A stretch of DNA of 50,299 nt from an uncultured Collinsella sp. Lineage in GTDB: Bacteria; Actinomycetota; Coriobacteriia; Coriobacteriales; Coriobacteriaceae. This document shows, piece after piece, positions 16,186 through 24,993 of this stretch (the first letter of the stretch is position 1; each line of letters starts with the position of its first letter). The position numbers and the translations under genes were made by a program. The notes beneath the pieces were generated by a model. The model did no database searches. It was not told the DNA's origin and was given only the letters and a program-made list of their open reading frames with translations. Location: assembly GCA_958445065.1 (NCBI GenBank), contig CAUCQW010000018.1:1-50299 (forward strand). Direction: 5' to 3'.

Positions 16186-17811
16186 ATGGATGTTCGCTCG
16201 GATGGCGATCTTGCCGACAGTTTTTGGTGGAGGCGCTCGACGCAGACGCGGCGCGGCCCTCTGTACGACACCTGCGTGGTGGCGGGGTTGCTCGCGGCCG
16301 CGACGGTTGTCGGCGCGGTGCTCGACCGCCCCGGTCTTGCCCCGAGCATCATGATTGTGTATGTGCTTGCGGTGCAGCTGTGCGCATTTTTTACCTGGAG
16401 CCGCCTGTACTGTCTGCTAAGCTCTGCCGCCGCCGTTTCGCTCTACAACTTTTTGTTTATCGAGCCGCGTTACTCCTTAACGCTTATCGACCACATCCAT
16501 CCGGGCATGTTTTTCATCATGTTCGTGGTCTCGCTCGTGTCAAGCTCGATCGCTCTGGCCCTGCGCCGCGCCCTGGCGCAGGCCGCGGCAAGCGATCGCC
16601 GCACGCAGATGGTGCTCGAGACCAATCGCATGTTGCAGCGCTGCGCCGACGAGCAGCAGATTGTGCATGCTGTGGCCACACAGCTGGCGCGTCTTTCGGG
16701 CTGTCCGGTCGTGTGGTACAGCGCCGACGCCGAGGGCGATGACCTGCTGCCGCGCGCGACGTATACGGCCGTGGGCGATGCCGCGCCGCTGCATCAGCTG
16801 GCACCCCAGATGCCGCCGCTGCTCTCGGCTTCGGTCTACGTGGGAACACCGCTCGACGCCACCTTTGGTGGCTCGGCGTTCTACGGCATCTACCTGACGG
16901 TGCGCTCGGGCGACACCATGGTACGCGCGGGCGATCCCGCCTCGGTGGTGGGGGTGCTCGCTATTGTCGCCGAGTCCGATGCTCTGTCCTCCGAGGAGCG
17001 GACTCTTGCCGATGCCATCGTGAGCGAAGGCGAGCTGGCACTCGATCGTGCCCGCGCCATGGAGGCCCGCGAGGAGGCGGCGGTGCTCGCCAAGAACGAG
17101 CAGCTGCGCGCCAACCTGCTGCGCTCCATCTCGCATGATCTGCGCACGCCGCTCACCAGTATCTCGGGTAACGCCGATGTGCTGCTCGACCAGGGCTCGA
17201 CCGGCACCGCGGTGCTTGATGCCCAGACGCGCCGCAGCATGCTGCTGTCCATTCGCTCTGATGCGCAATGGCTCAACGCCACCGTCGAGAACCTGCTCGC
17301 CATCACCAAACTCGAAGGCGGCGGCATGCATCTGTCAACGACGCTCGAGCTCATGGACGATATCGTCGAGGAGGCGCTGCGCCATGTGAACCCGGCCGTG
17401 CGCGAGCACGACCTTAAAGTGGTGGCGTGCGATGAGCCGGCGCTGGTCAATGTCGATGCGCGTCTGATGGTGCAGCTGGTGGTGAACCTGGTGAATAACG
17501 CCATCACCTATACGCCCACAGGCTCGCATATCGTGATTTCGATTGGCGTCGACGATGGATGCGTGGCGTGCTCGGTGGCCGATGATGGCCCGGGCATTGC
17601 GCCCGAGGATCGCGAGCGCATCTTTGAGTCGTTCTACACCGCCAACCACGGTCTTGCCGACAGCCACCGCAGCGTGGGCCTGGGTCTTTCGCTCTGCCGC
17701 TCCATTGCGCTGGCACATGGCGGTAGCATAGAGGTTGCCGCGGCGGACCCGCACGGTTCGGTCTTTACGATTGAGCTTCCCGCCGCCGACGTTTCGTTTG
17801 ATAAGGAGTAG
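16186..17811 (+). CDS. KdpD-like sensor histidine kinase lacking the N-terminal KdpD and USP domains
   Basis: 541 aa from ATG 16186, preceded by AGGGAGGG; an in-frame TTG at 16159 falls within the terminator tail. Four membrane helices fill residues about 28-125 and include the KdpD-type motif LYNFLFIEPRYSL (DUF4118). A GAF-like segment follows at about 150-290, then HisKA with phospho-acceptor His317 (SISHDLRTPL), and HATPase motifs VNLVNNAIT near 434 and DDGPGIAP near 466. Full KdpD (about 890 aa) carries a cytoplasmic N-terminal ATP-binding domain and a USP domain; both are absent here. Its response regulator starts 4 nt after the stop. No kdpFABC pump lies nearby, so kup or a distant pump may be the target. 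Confidence 0.85.
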   Translation: MDVRSDGDLADSFWWRRSTQTRRGPLYDTCVVAGLLAAATVVGAVLDRPGLAPSIMIVYVLAVQLCAFFTWSRLYCLLSSAAAVSLYNFLFIEPRYSLTLIDHIHPGMFFIMFVVSLVSSSIALALRRALAQAAASDRRTQMVLETNRMLQRCADEQQIVHAVATQLARLSGCPVVWYSADAEGDDLLPRATYTAVGDAAPLHQLAPQMPPLLSASVYVGTPLDATFGGSAFYGIYLTVRSGDTMVRAGDPASVVGVLAIVAESDALSSEERTLADAIVSEGELALDRARAMEAREEAAVLAKNEQLRANLLRSISHDLRTPLTSISGNADVLLDQGSTGTAVLDAQTRRSMLLSIRSDAQWLNATVENLLAITKLEGGGMHLSTTLELMDDIVEEALRHVNPAVREHDLKVVACDEPALVNVDARLMVQLVVNLVNNAITYTPTGSHIVISIGVDDGCVACSVADDGPGIAPEDRERIFESFYTANHGLADSHRSVGLGLSLCRSIALAHGGSIEVAAADPHGSVFTIELPAADVSFDKE

Positions 17812-17815
17812 CGCT

Positions 17816-18529
17816 GTGCCGAACTCTGCCGTAAAACCGCTCATCTTGGTCGTTGAGGACGACCCCGCCGTCCGCAATCTTATCGTTGCCGCGCTCGAGG
17901 CGCACGGCTTGCGCCATATGGCTGTGGAGACTGCCCACGCCGCCATCGCCGCCGCCTCATCGCAGGCACCGAGCATTGTGCTGCTCGATCTGGGCCTGCC
18001 CGATATGGACGGCGTCAAGGTGGTGGAATCGGTGCGCGCATGGTCGGGCATGCCGATCATCGTGGTCTCGGCGCGCAGCGAGGACGCGGACAAGATTCGC
18101 GCGCTCGATGCCGGCGCCGACGACTATCTGACCAAGCCGTTTTCGGTCGAGGAGCTGCTCGCACGTATTCGCACGACGCTCAGGCGCCTCTCGTATGCGC
18201 AGGTTGGCATGGGTGCGTCCGAGGGCTCGTTCGATACCGGTGAGCTGCATATCGATTTTGATGCCGGCATCGCCACGATGGATGGCGAGGAATTGCACCT
18301 GACGCCGATCGAGTACAAGTTGCTGTGCCTGTTGGCCCATAACGCCGACAAGGTGCTGACGCACCAGTTTATCCTGCACGAGATTTGGGGCACGGCGACT
18401 AAGAGCGATCTGGCGAGCCTGCGTGTCTTTATGGGCACGCTGCGCAAGAAGATCGAATCCGACCCCGCGCATCCGCGCTATATCCAGACGCACGTGGGTA
18501 TCGGCTACCGATTGGTCACCCAAGGGTAG
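17816..18529 (+). CDS. kdpE: OmpR-family response regulator, KdpE-like
   Basis: 237 aa from GTG 17816, placed 7 nt behind AAGGAG that overlaps the end of the kinase gene. The receiver domain (residues about 7-120) has the acidic pair at 15-16, phospho-acceptor Asp58 (LLDLGLPDMDG), and Lys107 (DDYLTKPFS). The C-terminal winged helix (about 140-235) carries LTPIEYKLL and HVGIGYRLV, typical of KdpE. It is phosphorylated by the adjacent kinase and binds DNA. In most bacteria KdpE drives kdpFABC under potassium limitation; here kup is the only potassium system in view. Confidence 0.88.
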   Translation: MPNSAVKPLILVVEDDPAVRNLIVAALEAHGLRHMAVETAHAAIAAASSQAPSIVLLDLGLPDMDGVKVVESVRAWSGMPIIVVSARSEDADKIRALDAGADDYLTKPFSVEELLARIRTTLRRLSYAQVGMGASEGSFDTGELHIDFDAGIATMDGEELHLTPIEYKLLCLLAHNADKVLTHQFILHEIWGTATKSDLASLRVFMGTLRKKIESDPAHPRYIQTHVGIGYRLVTQG

Positions 18530-18553
18530 ATCGCCAACCACCATCCCAATATG

Positions 18554-18620
18554 AGTTGCGGTGAAATACGGTCCAAATCTGCCTAATTCCAGGCAAAACA
18601 GTCCGTATTCCACCGCAACT
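18554..18620. repeat. Inverted repeat between convergent kdpE and rlmKL
   Basis: Arms 18554-18573 (AGTTGCGGTGAAATACGG core) and 18601-18620 are complementary over 20 positions with two exceptions. An inner short hairpin GCCTaattccAGGC lies between them. It sits exactly between the 3' ends of convergent genes, so it probably terminates transcription from both sides. Confidence 0.6.
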
Positions 18621-18623
18621 TTG

Positions 18624-21182
18624 TTATCTGCCCTTGGGTTTGCTGGCGTAGAACTTCTTCTTTTTGGGTTTGCCGGCGGGGGAGGGCTTGCCGGTAAAGT
18701 TGGACTTGCCGTTGCCGGTCTGCGCGTGCGCGGGTGCCGTTGCGCGAGGCTTGCGAGCCGCGGGGTTGTGCAGCTCCTCGACGCGCTCGGCAATTTCCTC
18801 GGCGCTAAAGCCGACTTCGGCCATGGCGTCCTCGATGGGCAGACGGCGCACGATATAGCAGTGGTGCACTTTCTGGTTGCGCGCGAAATCCTCGGGGATG
18901 GTCTGCGCCGTTATGTCCTGTAGCACGACGCCCGCGCGTGCGAGCTTGCGCGCCTCGGGGCGGAAGCCGCGCAGGTTGCAGCTAAAGATGGCGTGCCCGC
19001 CCTGTGCGAGCAGGCGCGATACGCCGGCCAAAAGCTCAACATGGTCGCGCTGGACATCCCAGGTACGGCGGCCCATCTTGGACGAGTTCGAAAACGTGGG
19101 CGGGTCGACAAAGATCAGGTCCCAGCGGTTGCGCGTCTGGCGCTGGTCGCGAATCCAGGCGAGCACGTCGTCGCGCACAAAGTGATGCTGCGGACCCACA
19201 AAGCCGTTCTGGCGCATGTTGCGCTCGGCCCAGTCCAGGTAGGTGTTGGAAAGGTCGACCGTTACGGTCTCCTCGACGCCTCCGTCTGCCGCATAGCAGG
19301 TGGCGGTGCCGGTGTAGGCGAACAGGTTGAGGAAGCGGCGCGCCTGCTTGGCGTGCTCGCGCACCAGGTTGCGGGTGACGCGGTGGTCCAGGAAGATGCC
19401 TACATCCAGGTAGTCGTCAAAGTTGACGGCAAAGGTAAGGCCGCCCTCTTCGATAAGCGGGAGGCGACGGCGCGCGATGTTGGCGCGCTCTCCCGAGCCG
19501 CCCTTGCCAGCGCCCTGCTTGCCGTACTGCGAGCCGCCGCGCGAACGCATGCGGGCCTTGGCGTGCACGTGCTCGGCCGGAACATCTAGGATGCGCGGCG
19601 CGATGGCCAAGATGTCGAGCATGCGGGCCTGGGCCAGCGCGGGGTCGATGGTCTTGGGCGCGGCGTATTCGGCGATGACGAGCCAGCGGCCCGGCGTCTG
19701 CGGGCAACCCTCGTACAGATCGATGGCGGCGGAGTAGTCGGGCAGGTCGGCATCGTAGACGCGGTAGCAGCTCACTCCCTCGCGCTTCGCCCACTTGCGA
19801 CGCAGGCGGGCGTTCTTGCGCAGGCGGTTGGCGAACTGCTCCGACTCGGGGATGAGCACGGGCAGCGGCTTGCCGTCGCCTAGGTCGAGCGTGGCGGCGG
19901 GCTCGGGCATGGGGGTGTCGGCGGCTTCGTCTTGGGCATTTGCGGTCTGCTCCTCGGCATCTGCGTTGGTCGCAGCCTCAAATGCCGCGGCGGCGTGGTC
20001 GAGCGAAGGCCAGACTTCGACGGTCGCCTCCTCGTTATTGGGCATGACGGCGATGGAGCGCGCGGGCTCGGCATGGAGCGCGCGGGCCAGCAATCCGTCG
20101 CGGGTGAGCGCGGCGACCGGTGCGGCGGTAAGCTCGGGCGCGCGGTGCAGCTCGCCGACCAGCGTCATGGCGTCGTGCATGAGCGAAAGCGGGGTCTCGG
20201 TCGTATCCGCGACCACGGCGGCACCGGCGACGGCGCCCGCGTGGTTCAGTACGGTGGCGGACTTGGCGGCGCAAAAATCGACAAAGCGCTTGTAGCCGGC
20301 ACACGTAACCATGCGCTCAGCGGTCTTGCGTGCGGCGGGGTCAACATCTACGGCAACGATGCGCGCCTGGCGCTCTCGTGCTGCCGCCTCGCGCTCGCGT
20401 GCCTCGGCAAGCAGCTGCTCCCACAGGGCAGCGTCATGTAGCTGCCAGCCCTCAAAGCCCCAGCGCTCGCGGGCGGCGCCCGGAGCGCGGTCGTTTAGGA
20501 TATTCACGGCTTCCAGCAGCAGGCCGCCGCCGGCGCACGAGGCGTCGATCAACGTGGGCAGAGCCTCGTTCTCGTAGTCGTCGGCCGTCAGCTCGCGCTC
20601 GCACAGCGCGGTCCAGCCGATCTGCGCCAACACCAGGGCGGCGTAGTCGGGGCGTAGCACGTGTGCGCCCTCGCCGGCGCGGGTCGCCGCGGGCGGCAGA
20701 CGCTTGAACAGCGGGTCGCCCGAAAGGTCCAGGCTGATGCTCGCGCGGCGCTGACGCAGCGAAAGCAGCAGGTGAACGTCGGGATCGGCGGCATCGACGT
20801 CGGCGCGGCGACCCGTGGCCTCGGCCAGGCGATCGCACAGCGCGTCCTTGGCGCGCAGAGCCGAGAAGCGCGTGTTGCGCAGCTGCTCGGTCACGCCGCG
20901 GGCGGTGATGGCGATGGTGGCGCCGGGGCGGACGATGTTCTCCCAGGCGATGTCGTAAACGCCGTCGTACAACTCATCGGCGTCCTGCGCCTCAAAGCGC
21001 CCAAGCACCACAAACACGCGGCTGGTCAGGCGCGACCACAGACAGGCGCGGTAGCCTTCTTCGAGCTCGCCCTCAAACGTAGCGCGGCCCTTCAGGCGGC
21101 GGACATGCGAAAGTCCGAGCCGTTTAAGCTCGTCGGCGAGTGCGGACTCAAAGCCCTCGGGGCAGCTTGCATAAAATTCCAT
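18624..21182 (-). CDS. rlmKL: RlmKL-like 23S rRNA methyltransferase with degenerate RlmL half
   Basis: 852 aa (E. coli protein 702). N-terminal THUMP region at about residues 1-165, an RlmL-type domain at about 170-420, a polar Ala/Glu-rich insert at about 420-480, and an RlmK domain at about 490-800, followed by a basic Lys/Gly/Pro-rich tail. The RlmK half keeps VDPPTFSNSSKM near 692 and LFAYTGTATCYA. The RlmL half is eroded: the SAM loop reads DASCAGGG instead of DPMCGSGT, and where SNPPYGER is expected the sequence reads VADTTETPLS. It may thus methylate only G2069 (m7G), not G2445 (m2G). AGAGGTC precedes ATG 21182. Confidence 0.85.
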   Translation of the reverse strand: MEFYASCPEGFESALADELKRLGLSHVRRLKGRATFEGELEEGYRACLWSRLTSRVFVVLGRFEAQDADELYDGVYDIAWENIVRPGATIAITARGVTEQLRNTRFSALRAKDALCDRLAEATGRRADVDAADPDVHLLLSLRQRRASISLDLSGDPLFKRLPPAATRAGEGAHVLRPDYAALVLAQIGWTALCERELTADDYENEALPTLIDASCAGGGLLLEAVNILNDRAPGAARERWGFEGWQLHDAALWEQLLAEAREREAAARERQARIVAVDVDPAARKTAERMVTCAGYKRFVDFCAAKSATVLNHAGAVAGAAVVADTTETPLSLMHDAMTLVGELHRAPELTAAPVAALTRDGLLARALHAEPARSIAVMPNNEEATVEVWPSLDHAAAAFEAATNADAEEQTANAQDEAADTPMPEPAATLDLGDGKPLPVLIPESEQFANRLRKNARLRRKWAKREGVSCYRVYDADLPDYSAAIDLYEGCPQTPGRWLVIAEYAAPKTIDPALAQARMLDILAIAPRILDVPAEHVHAKARMRSRGGSQYGKQGAGKGGSGERANIARRRLPLIEEGGLTFAVNFDDYLDVGIFLDHRVTRNLVREHAKQARRFLNLFAYTGTATCYAADGGVEETVTVDLSNTYLDWAERNMRQNGFVGPQHHFVRDDVLAWIRDQRQTRNRWDLIFVDPPTFSNSSKMGRRTWDVQRDHVELLAGVSRLLAQGGHAIFSCNLRGFRPEARKLARAGVVLQDITAQTIPEDFARNQKVHHCYIVRRLPIEDAMAEVGFSAEEIAERVEELHNPAARKPRATAPAHAQTGNGKSNFTGKPSPAGKPKKKKFYASKPKGR

Positions 21183-21209
21183 GGGTGACCTCTCTGGTTG
21201 CGTCGCTCC

Positions 21210-21215
21210 ATTATA
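21210..21215 (-). promoter_or_regulatory. TATAAT -10 box of rlmKL
   Basis: On the minus strand TATAAT lies about 28 nt before the rlmKL ATG, giving a short leader. No clear -35 box is visible upstream. Confidence 0.45.
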
Positions 21216-21257
21216 TGATGGATGCTTCGTTTGCCCTTATCCTCGAAAGGAACCCAT

Positions 21258-21362
21258 ATGATTGATGCGTGCTCCTTGATTCCCATTTTCATTGCAACAG
21301 CCTCAGGACTCGGGGCCTCGCACAGGCTCCCGCCGCCTTACGGAACTGAAAGCTGGGCGTAG
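21258..21362 (+). CDS. Possible 34-aa peptide
   Basis: ATG 21258 follows GAAAGGAACCCAT, a good ribosome site. The 34 codons start with a mildly hydrophobic segment (LIPIFIATASGLGAS) and end in a polar tail with PPPYGTESWA. I recognise no family. It could be a chance frame, a leader peptide or a gene remnant. Weak call. Confidence 0.2.
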   Translation: MIDACSLIPIFIATASGLGASHRLPPPYGTESWA

Positions 21363-21433
21363 GGCAAATCCATGGCACGTGACCTGCGATTGCTCGGCCA
21401 TAGATGGCGTAATCGAGGCTAGGGGAGAGCATC

Positions 21434-21583
21434 ATGCGCAAGGGAAACGAGAGCTGGTTCTGGCACGCGAACGACATGGTGGTGGCGGGCGACATGAACC
21501 TCGTGGTCCGCGTCCTGTGGGCCGCGCTCATCGTAGGCATCGGCGTCGCGACGATGGCCACGCTCTGGATCGTCACGAGGTAG
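21434..21583 (+). CDS. 49-aa predicted membrane peptide
   Basis: ATG 21434 follows AGGGGAGAGC. The peptide begins MRKGNESWFWHAND, continues with a polar stretch, and then has one hydrophobic helix (VLWAALIVGIGVATMATLWIV) ending in TR. The good ribosome site, the typical small-membrane-protein pattern and the clean stop support a real gene, though I know no homologue. It sits in the 450-bp gap between divergent-side rlmKL and the HAD phosphatase and is shown here because such genes are easily missed. Confidence 0.4.
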   Translation: MRKGNESWFWHANDMVVAGDMNLVVRVLWAALIVGIGVATMATLWIVTR

Positions 21584-21635
21584 CGCGCCACGAACGGATG
21601 ACGAGGCACGCGGCGCATGCCACGCTGGCGGAACC

Positions 21636-22463
21636 CTAGCCTCGCTGCTGGACAATCTGTTCGATGAGCTTCGCGACGGAGTCCTCGGCTGCGTCCCCGA
21701 TCAGGTGATGGGCCGCGGCCTTCGCCTCTGGCATCGCGCCCGCGACTGCGTAGGAGTTCGGCACCTTTTCGAGGAGCGTCACGTCGTTTTCCGAGTCTCC
21801 GATAAAAGCGACCTCGTCCAGCGTGACCCCAAGGCTGCCGAGAAGCGCGTCGAGTCCGTTTACCTTGCTCCAGCCAGCCGGAACAACATCGAGGAAGAAT
21901 GGGACGGGCGAGGGGAAATCAAGCTCTGGGCAGGCTTCCTTGCATCGACTCCGAACGACTTCCGTCGGGGCGGAGCTGACGTTGACGAAGATGCCGGCGG
22001 TGATGACGTCACGGTTCGTGGGCACGTCTCCGAGCGCCATGTCTCTTCCGGAGTCCTTAACGATTTCCAGGGCGAATTCGTCGCCAGGCTCGACGGCGCA
22101 GAGGAACTGCTCGCAGCGTTTGCCTGTCTCATCGACATCGGCGACTAGCCAGAGTGACGTCCCCGCGTAGGGGCGTACGGCGCTATCGAGCTTGACGAGG
22201 GCCTCCGTCGAGAGCGTCTTTTTGAACACGAGTTCGCCGCTGGAGAAGACCTTCTTTCCGTTGGCCATGATGCCGGTCGAGAAACAGCGCGCGTCGCCGT
22301 CAAAGGCATCGGCCAGGTCGGCGTAGTCGCGGCCGCTTGCGGGGCCGAACGCGATGTCCGCATCAAGCGCCGAAAGAATCGCGCTGTGCGTGCGCTCCGA
22401 TACGACCCTTGAGCCAAACGGCAGCAGGGTCCCGTCCATGTCTGCGAGGATGAGCTTTATCAA
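21636..22463 (-). CDS. HAD-superfamily (Cof-type) phosphatase
   Basis: 275 aa with all HAD motifs: DMDGTLL at residues about 8-14 (nucleophile and acid Asp), the SGRDY segment near 60, Lys in GWSKVNGLDALLGS near 205, and GDSENDVTLLEK near 228. The cap placement and length fit class IIB Cof-like enzymes, which dephosphorylate sugar phosphates and similar metabolites. It lies 49 nt downstream of the RpiR regulator on the same strand and probably shares its transcript. Its neighbourhood suggests a role in relieving sugar-phosphate stress from the adjacent PTS pathway; that is inference. Confidence 0.85.
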   Translation of the reverse strand: MIKLILADMDGTLLPFGSRVVSERTHSAILSALDADIAFGPASGRDYADLADAFDGDARCFSTGIMANGKKVFSSGELVFKKTLSTEALVKLDSAVRPYAGTSLWLVADVDETGKRCEQFLCAVEPGDEFALEIVKDSGRDMALGDVPTNRDVITAGIFVNVSSAPTEVVRSRCKEACPELDFPSPVPFFLDVVPAGWSKVNGLDALLGSLGVTLDEVAFIGDSENDVTLLEKVPNSYAVAGAMPEAKAAAHHLIGDAAEDSVAKLIEQIVQQRG

Positions 22464-22512
22464 GGGGTCCTCCCGTTTCGGTCTGGGCGTCGGTGCGCCG
22501 GTGTGCGTCGTC

Positions 22513-23376
22513 CTAGCTGTATTGCCTGTCTCCCAAGAGATTCTTCGAGATGATCCTGTTAAACTCTACCGGGTCATCCCAGCAAGAGGTCAGGAAGAGG
22601 AACAGCAGCTCGATGACGAAGTTGATCGAGCTGTGCGAGAAGGCGACCTCGGTTCCGGTGATGGCCTGATCTCGCGAGATGGCTCGGATGATATACGTGG
22701 CACGCTTCGCGAGCGGCGTATCTGGGTTGTCTGTGATCATGATGATGGGGGTGTTCGAATCCTCGGCAGAGTCGAATATGTTGACGAGGCGCTTCGAGTA
22801 TCCGGACGTCGAAATGACGAGCAGGATGTCATTCTCCTTGAGGCTGGTTGCGGCGGAGACCATGGCATCGGTGGTACTGGGGCAAAACGCCCTGACTCCA
22901 ACCTGTGAGAGCTTGAACGCCGCGTTTACGCCCATGCTAATCGAGTTGCCGACGCCCGCAATCAGGACGAGGTTGGCGTTGTGGAGCAGATTGACGACTG
23001 CCGAAAAGTCATCGGAGTCAATGAGCGAGGCGGTTTGGGAGAGCTCCTTGACCTTGTGAGACAGGACGTACTTAATGGAGCCCTCGACGTCGTCCAGAGT
23101 AACCTTGCCGCCCGTGGCCTTTTCCTCGCCGGAGGCCCTGCTGATGGATATGCCGAGCGCCAGACGCATGTCCGAATAGGTTCGGTAGTCAAGCGTCCTT
23201 GCGAACCTCGAAACAGACGCCGGTGACGTACCGGTTTCTGCGGCGAGTTCGCGGACGGTCATCGTTGCGACGTCCGACGGGTGGTCGAGCACATACGTTG
23301 CGATTGCCTTCTCCGAGGGGGATAGGCTGCTCATGACTGCGCAGATGTGGCTGAGCACATCCCCTGTCTTATCCAT
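22513..23376 (-). CDS. RpiR/MurR-family transcriptional regulator
   Basis: 287 aa. An N-terminal HTH_6 domain (residues about 1-77) contains LSPSEKAIATYVLDHP and ELAAETGTSPASVSRFARTLDY; a SIS domain (about 110-250) contains LIAGVGNSISMG and VISTSGYSKRLVNIF for phosphosugar binding. It is divergent from the MFS, aldolase and PTS genes, and likely controls them and itself through the palindromes at 23449-23600. The inducer is probably the phosphorylated PTS product. Confidence 0.88.
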   Translation of the reverse strand: MDKTGDVLSHICAVMSSLSPSEKAIATYVLDHPSDVATMTVRELAAETGTSPASVSRFARTLDYRTYSDMRLALGISISRASGEEKATGGKVTLDDVEGSIKYVLSHKVKELSQTASLIDSDDFSAVVNLLHNANLVLIAGVGNSISMGVNAAFKLSQVGVRAFCPSTTDAMVSAATSLKENDILLVISTSGYSKRLVNIFDSAEDSNTPIIMITDNPDTPLAKRATYIIRAISRDQAITGTEVAFSHSSINFVIELLFLFLTSCWDDPVEFNRIISKNLLGDRQYS

Positions 23377-23448
23377 GGTTACTCCTTGGCCCTAGTTTGC
23401 TTTGTATCTTAGGTCAAGAGAGGTGAAAATAAAGCAAAATGTTTCATA

Positions 23449-23473
23449 AGCGGTGAAATAGCGTTTCACCGCT
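23449..23473. promoter_or_regulatory. Perfect palindromic operator candidate for the RpiR regulator
   Basis: AGCGGTGAAA-TAGCG-TTTCACCGCT is a perfect 10+5+10 palindrome in the AT-rich 300-bp gap between the divergent RpiR and MFS genes. TGAAA/TTTCA half sites recur at 23546-23612 (GTGAAACAAC, ATGAAACAAC, GTTTCAC). TGAAA-n-TTTCA sites are common for RpiR-family proteins. Confidence 0.5.
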
Positions 23474-23676
23474 GATTTCCTACCGTTCGCGGTAAATCGG
23501 TGCTTCCCCGGCGCAATCTCATCTTGAGCTGCTATCTTATGAGCCGTGAAACAACGGCACGAAAACGATGAAACAACAGAACATTGTTCCAACGCCTCAC
23601 AACTTCGTTTCACGCTAGATGGCGAATCACTTCGAAGCCCAGACAGGCACCCGGCGAGCAAGAAGGGAGAAGCACG

Positions 23677-24879
23677 ATGCACAACGCCAGGACAAACGCA
23701 AGCATGACTTCGCTGTTCTTCGCGAACGTCCTCTACTGGGTCTGCGCGGGCGTGTACTCGCCGTTCCTCTCCGCTCACTACACGAGCCTCGGCCTCAGTG
23801 CAGCCCAGACCGGCATCCTCCTCGCGGCGACCCCGGTGTGTGCGCTCGCCATCCAGCCGCTCTGGTCGACGATCGCCGACAAGCTCGGGCGCCGCCGCGC
23901 GGTCATCGTGATCCTCTGCCTTGCGGCGGCGGTACTCGCTCCGCTGTATTACCTGGCGTCGACGTTCGTCCCGGTCCTTCTCGTAACCTTTGCGTTCTCG
24001 GCGTTTTTCTCGGGGCTCCTGCCCCTGAGCGACTCCCTCGTCATCGAGCTCGCGGATCGCTCTGGCCTGGACTTTTCTCGCATACGTATGGGTGGCACCA
24101 TCGGCTACGCCATCGTCGTCCTGATCGTCGGTCGGCTGCTCGACATGGCTCCTCAAATCCAGTTCGCGGTGGTCTCTGCCGCGCTGGTGGTCTTCGCGGC
24201 TCACATGTGGCGCCTCCCCGAGGCGGGAATTCGCGCCAATGCCGCGGACGATCCCAAGGTCTCCCACGGAAAGGGCCTCCTCTCGCTGTTCACCAGCAAT
24301 GAGATCGCCTTCGTCTTGGTCTTCGCCTTCATCAGTTCGGCCGCGATTGGCTTCATCGGGGCGTTCTTGGGCCGCTACGCGGTCGAGCTTGGCGAGGGTC
24401 AGAACCTCGTGGGCGTCCTGAGTGCGGTCTCCGCTGCGAGCGAGATCCCCATCCTGCTCGTTTCCTCCAAGCTGGTCAGGCGCTTCGGCGAGATGAACCT
24501 CCTGATCTTTTCCTGCTTCATGGCGGCGCTCAGGCTCGTGCTCGTGGGCACCGGCATCGTCCCGGTCATGATCTGCGGCCAGCTGCTGCAGAGCGTGAGT
24601 TACATGACCGTCTACTACTCCTGCGTTACCTACATTGCCAACCACACTTACGAGGATTGTCGCGCTCGAGGTCAGAGCGCCTTCGCGATGGTTCAGAGCG
24701 GTCTGTCCGTCGTGGTTGCGAACCTGTTTGGCGGTTGGGCGTGCGACGCGCTCGGCACGCACGCGGGTTTTCTGGCCTTCGCCCTCGCTTCAACGATTGC
24801 TGCGGTCGTTGCTCTTGTGGCGTACGTACTGTGGCGTCGAAGCGCAGCGCCACAGCCTGAGGGCCAGTCGGCCGCATAG
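23677..24879 (+). CDS. Major facilitator superfamily transporter
   Basis: 400 aa from ATG 23677, preceded by AGAAGGGAG; upstream in-frame codons lack a ribosome site. Twelve membrane helices in two halves; the loop 2-3 signature appears as DKLGRRRAV near residue 68. The sequence style (NVLYWVCAGVYSPFLSAHYTSLGLS at the start, internal GGTIGYA) is that of the LacY/nucleoside-symporter-like MFS group, which moves sugars or aromatic acids with protons. It is the first gene downstream of the RpiR operator and lies 114 nt before the aldolase, so it may take up a second form of the substrate of the PTS. Confidence 0.82.
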   Translation: MHNARTNASMTSLFFANVLYWVCAGVYSPFLSAHYTSLGLSAAQTGILLAATPVCALAIQPLWSTIADKLGRRRAVIVILCLAAAVLAPLYYLASTFVPVLLVTFAFSAFFSGLLPLSDSLVIELADRSGLDFSRIRMGGTIGYAIVVLIVGRLLDMAPQIQFAVVSAALVVFAAHMWRLPEAGIRANAADDPKVSHGKGLLSLFTSNEIAFVLVFAFISSAAIGFIGAFLGRYAVELGEGQNLVGVLSAVSAASEIPILLVSSKLVRRFGEMNLLIFSCFMAALRLVLVGTGIVPVMICGQLLQSVSYMTVYYSCVTYIANHTYEDCRARGQSAFAMVQSGLSVVVANLFGGWACDALGTHAGFLAFALASTIAAVVALVAYVLWRRSAAPQPEGQSAA

Positions 24880-24993
24880 GCTCCACCGCGTTTTGCAAGC
24901 GCCTGCCTGCCTTGCGCTTCTCTTCGTGTTCAACCAGCTGACGAGCTGAGAACTGTCCAATCCAATGGTTATCCAAGTGAAAGGAAGACAAAG

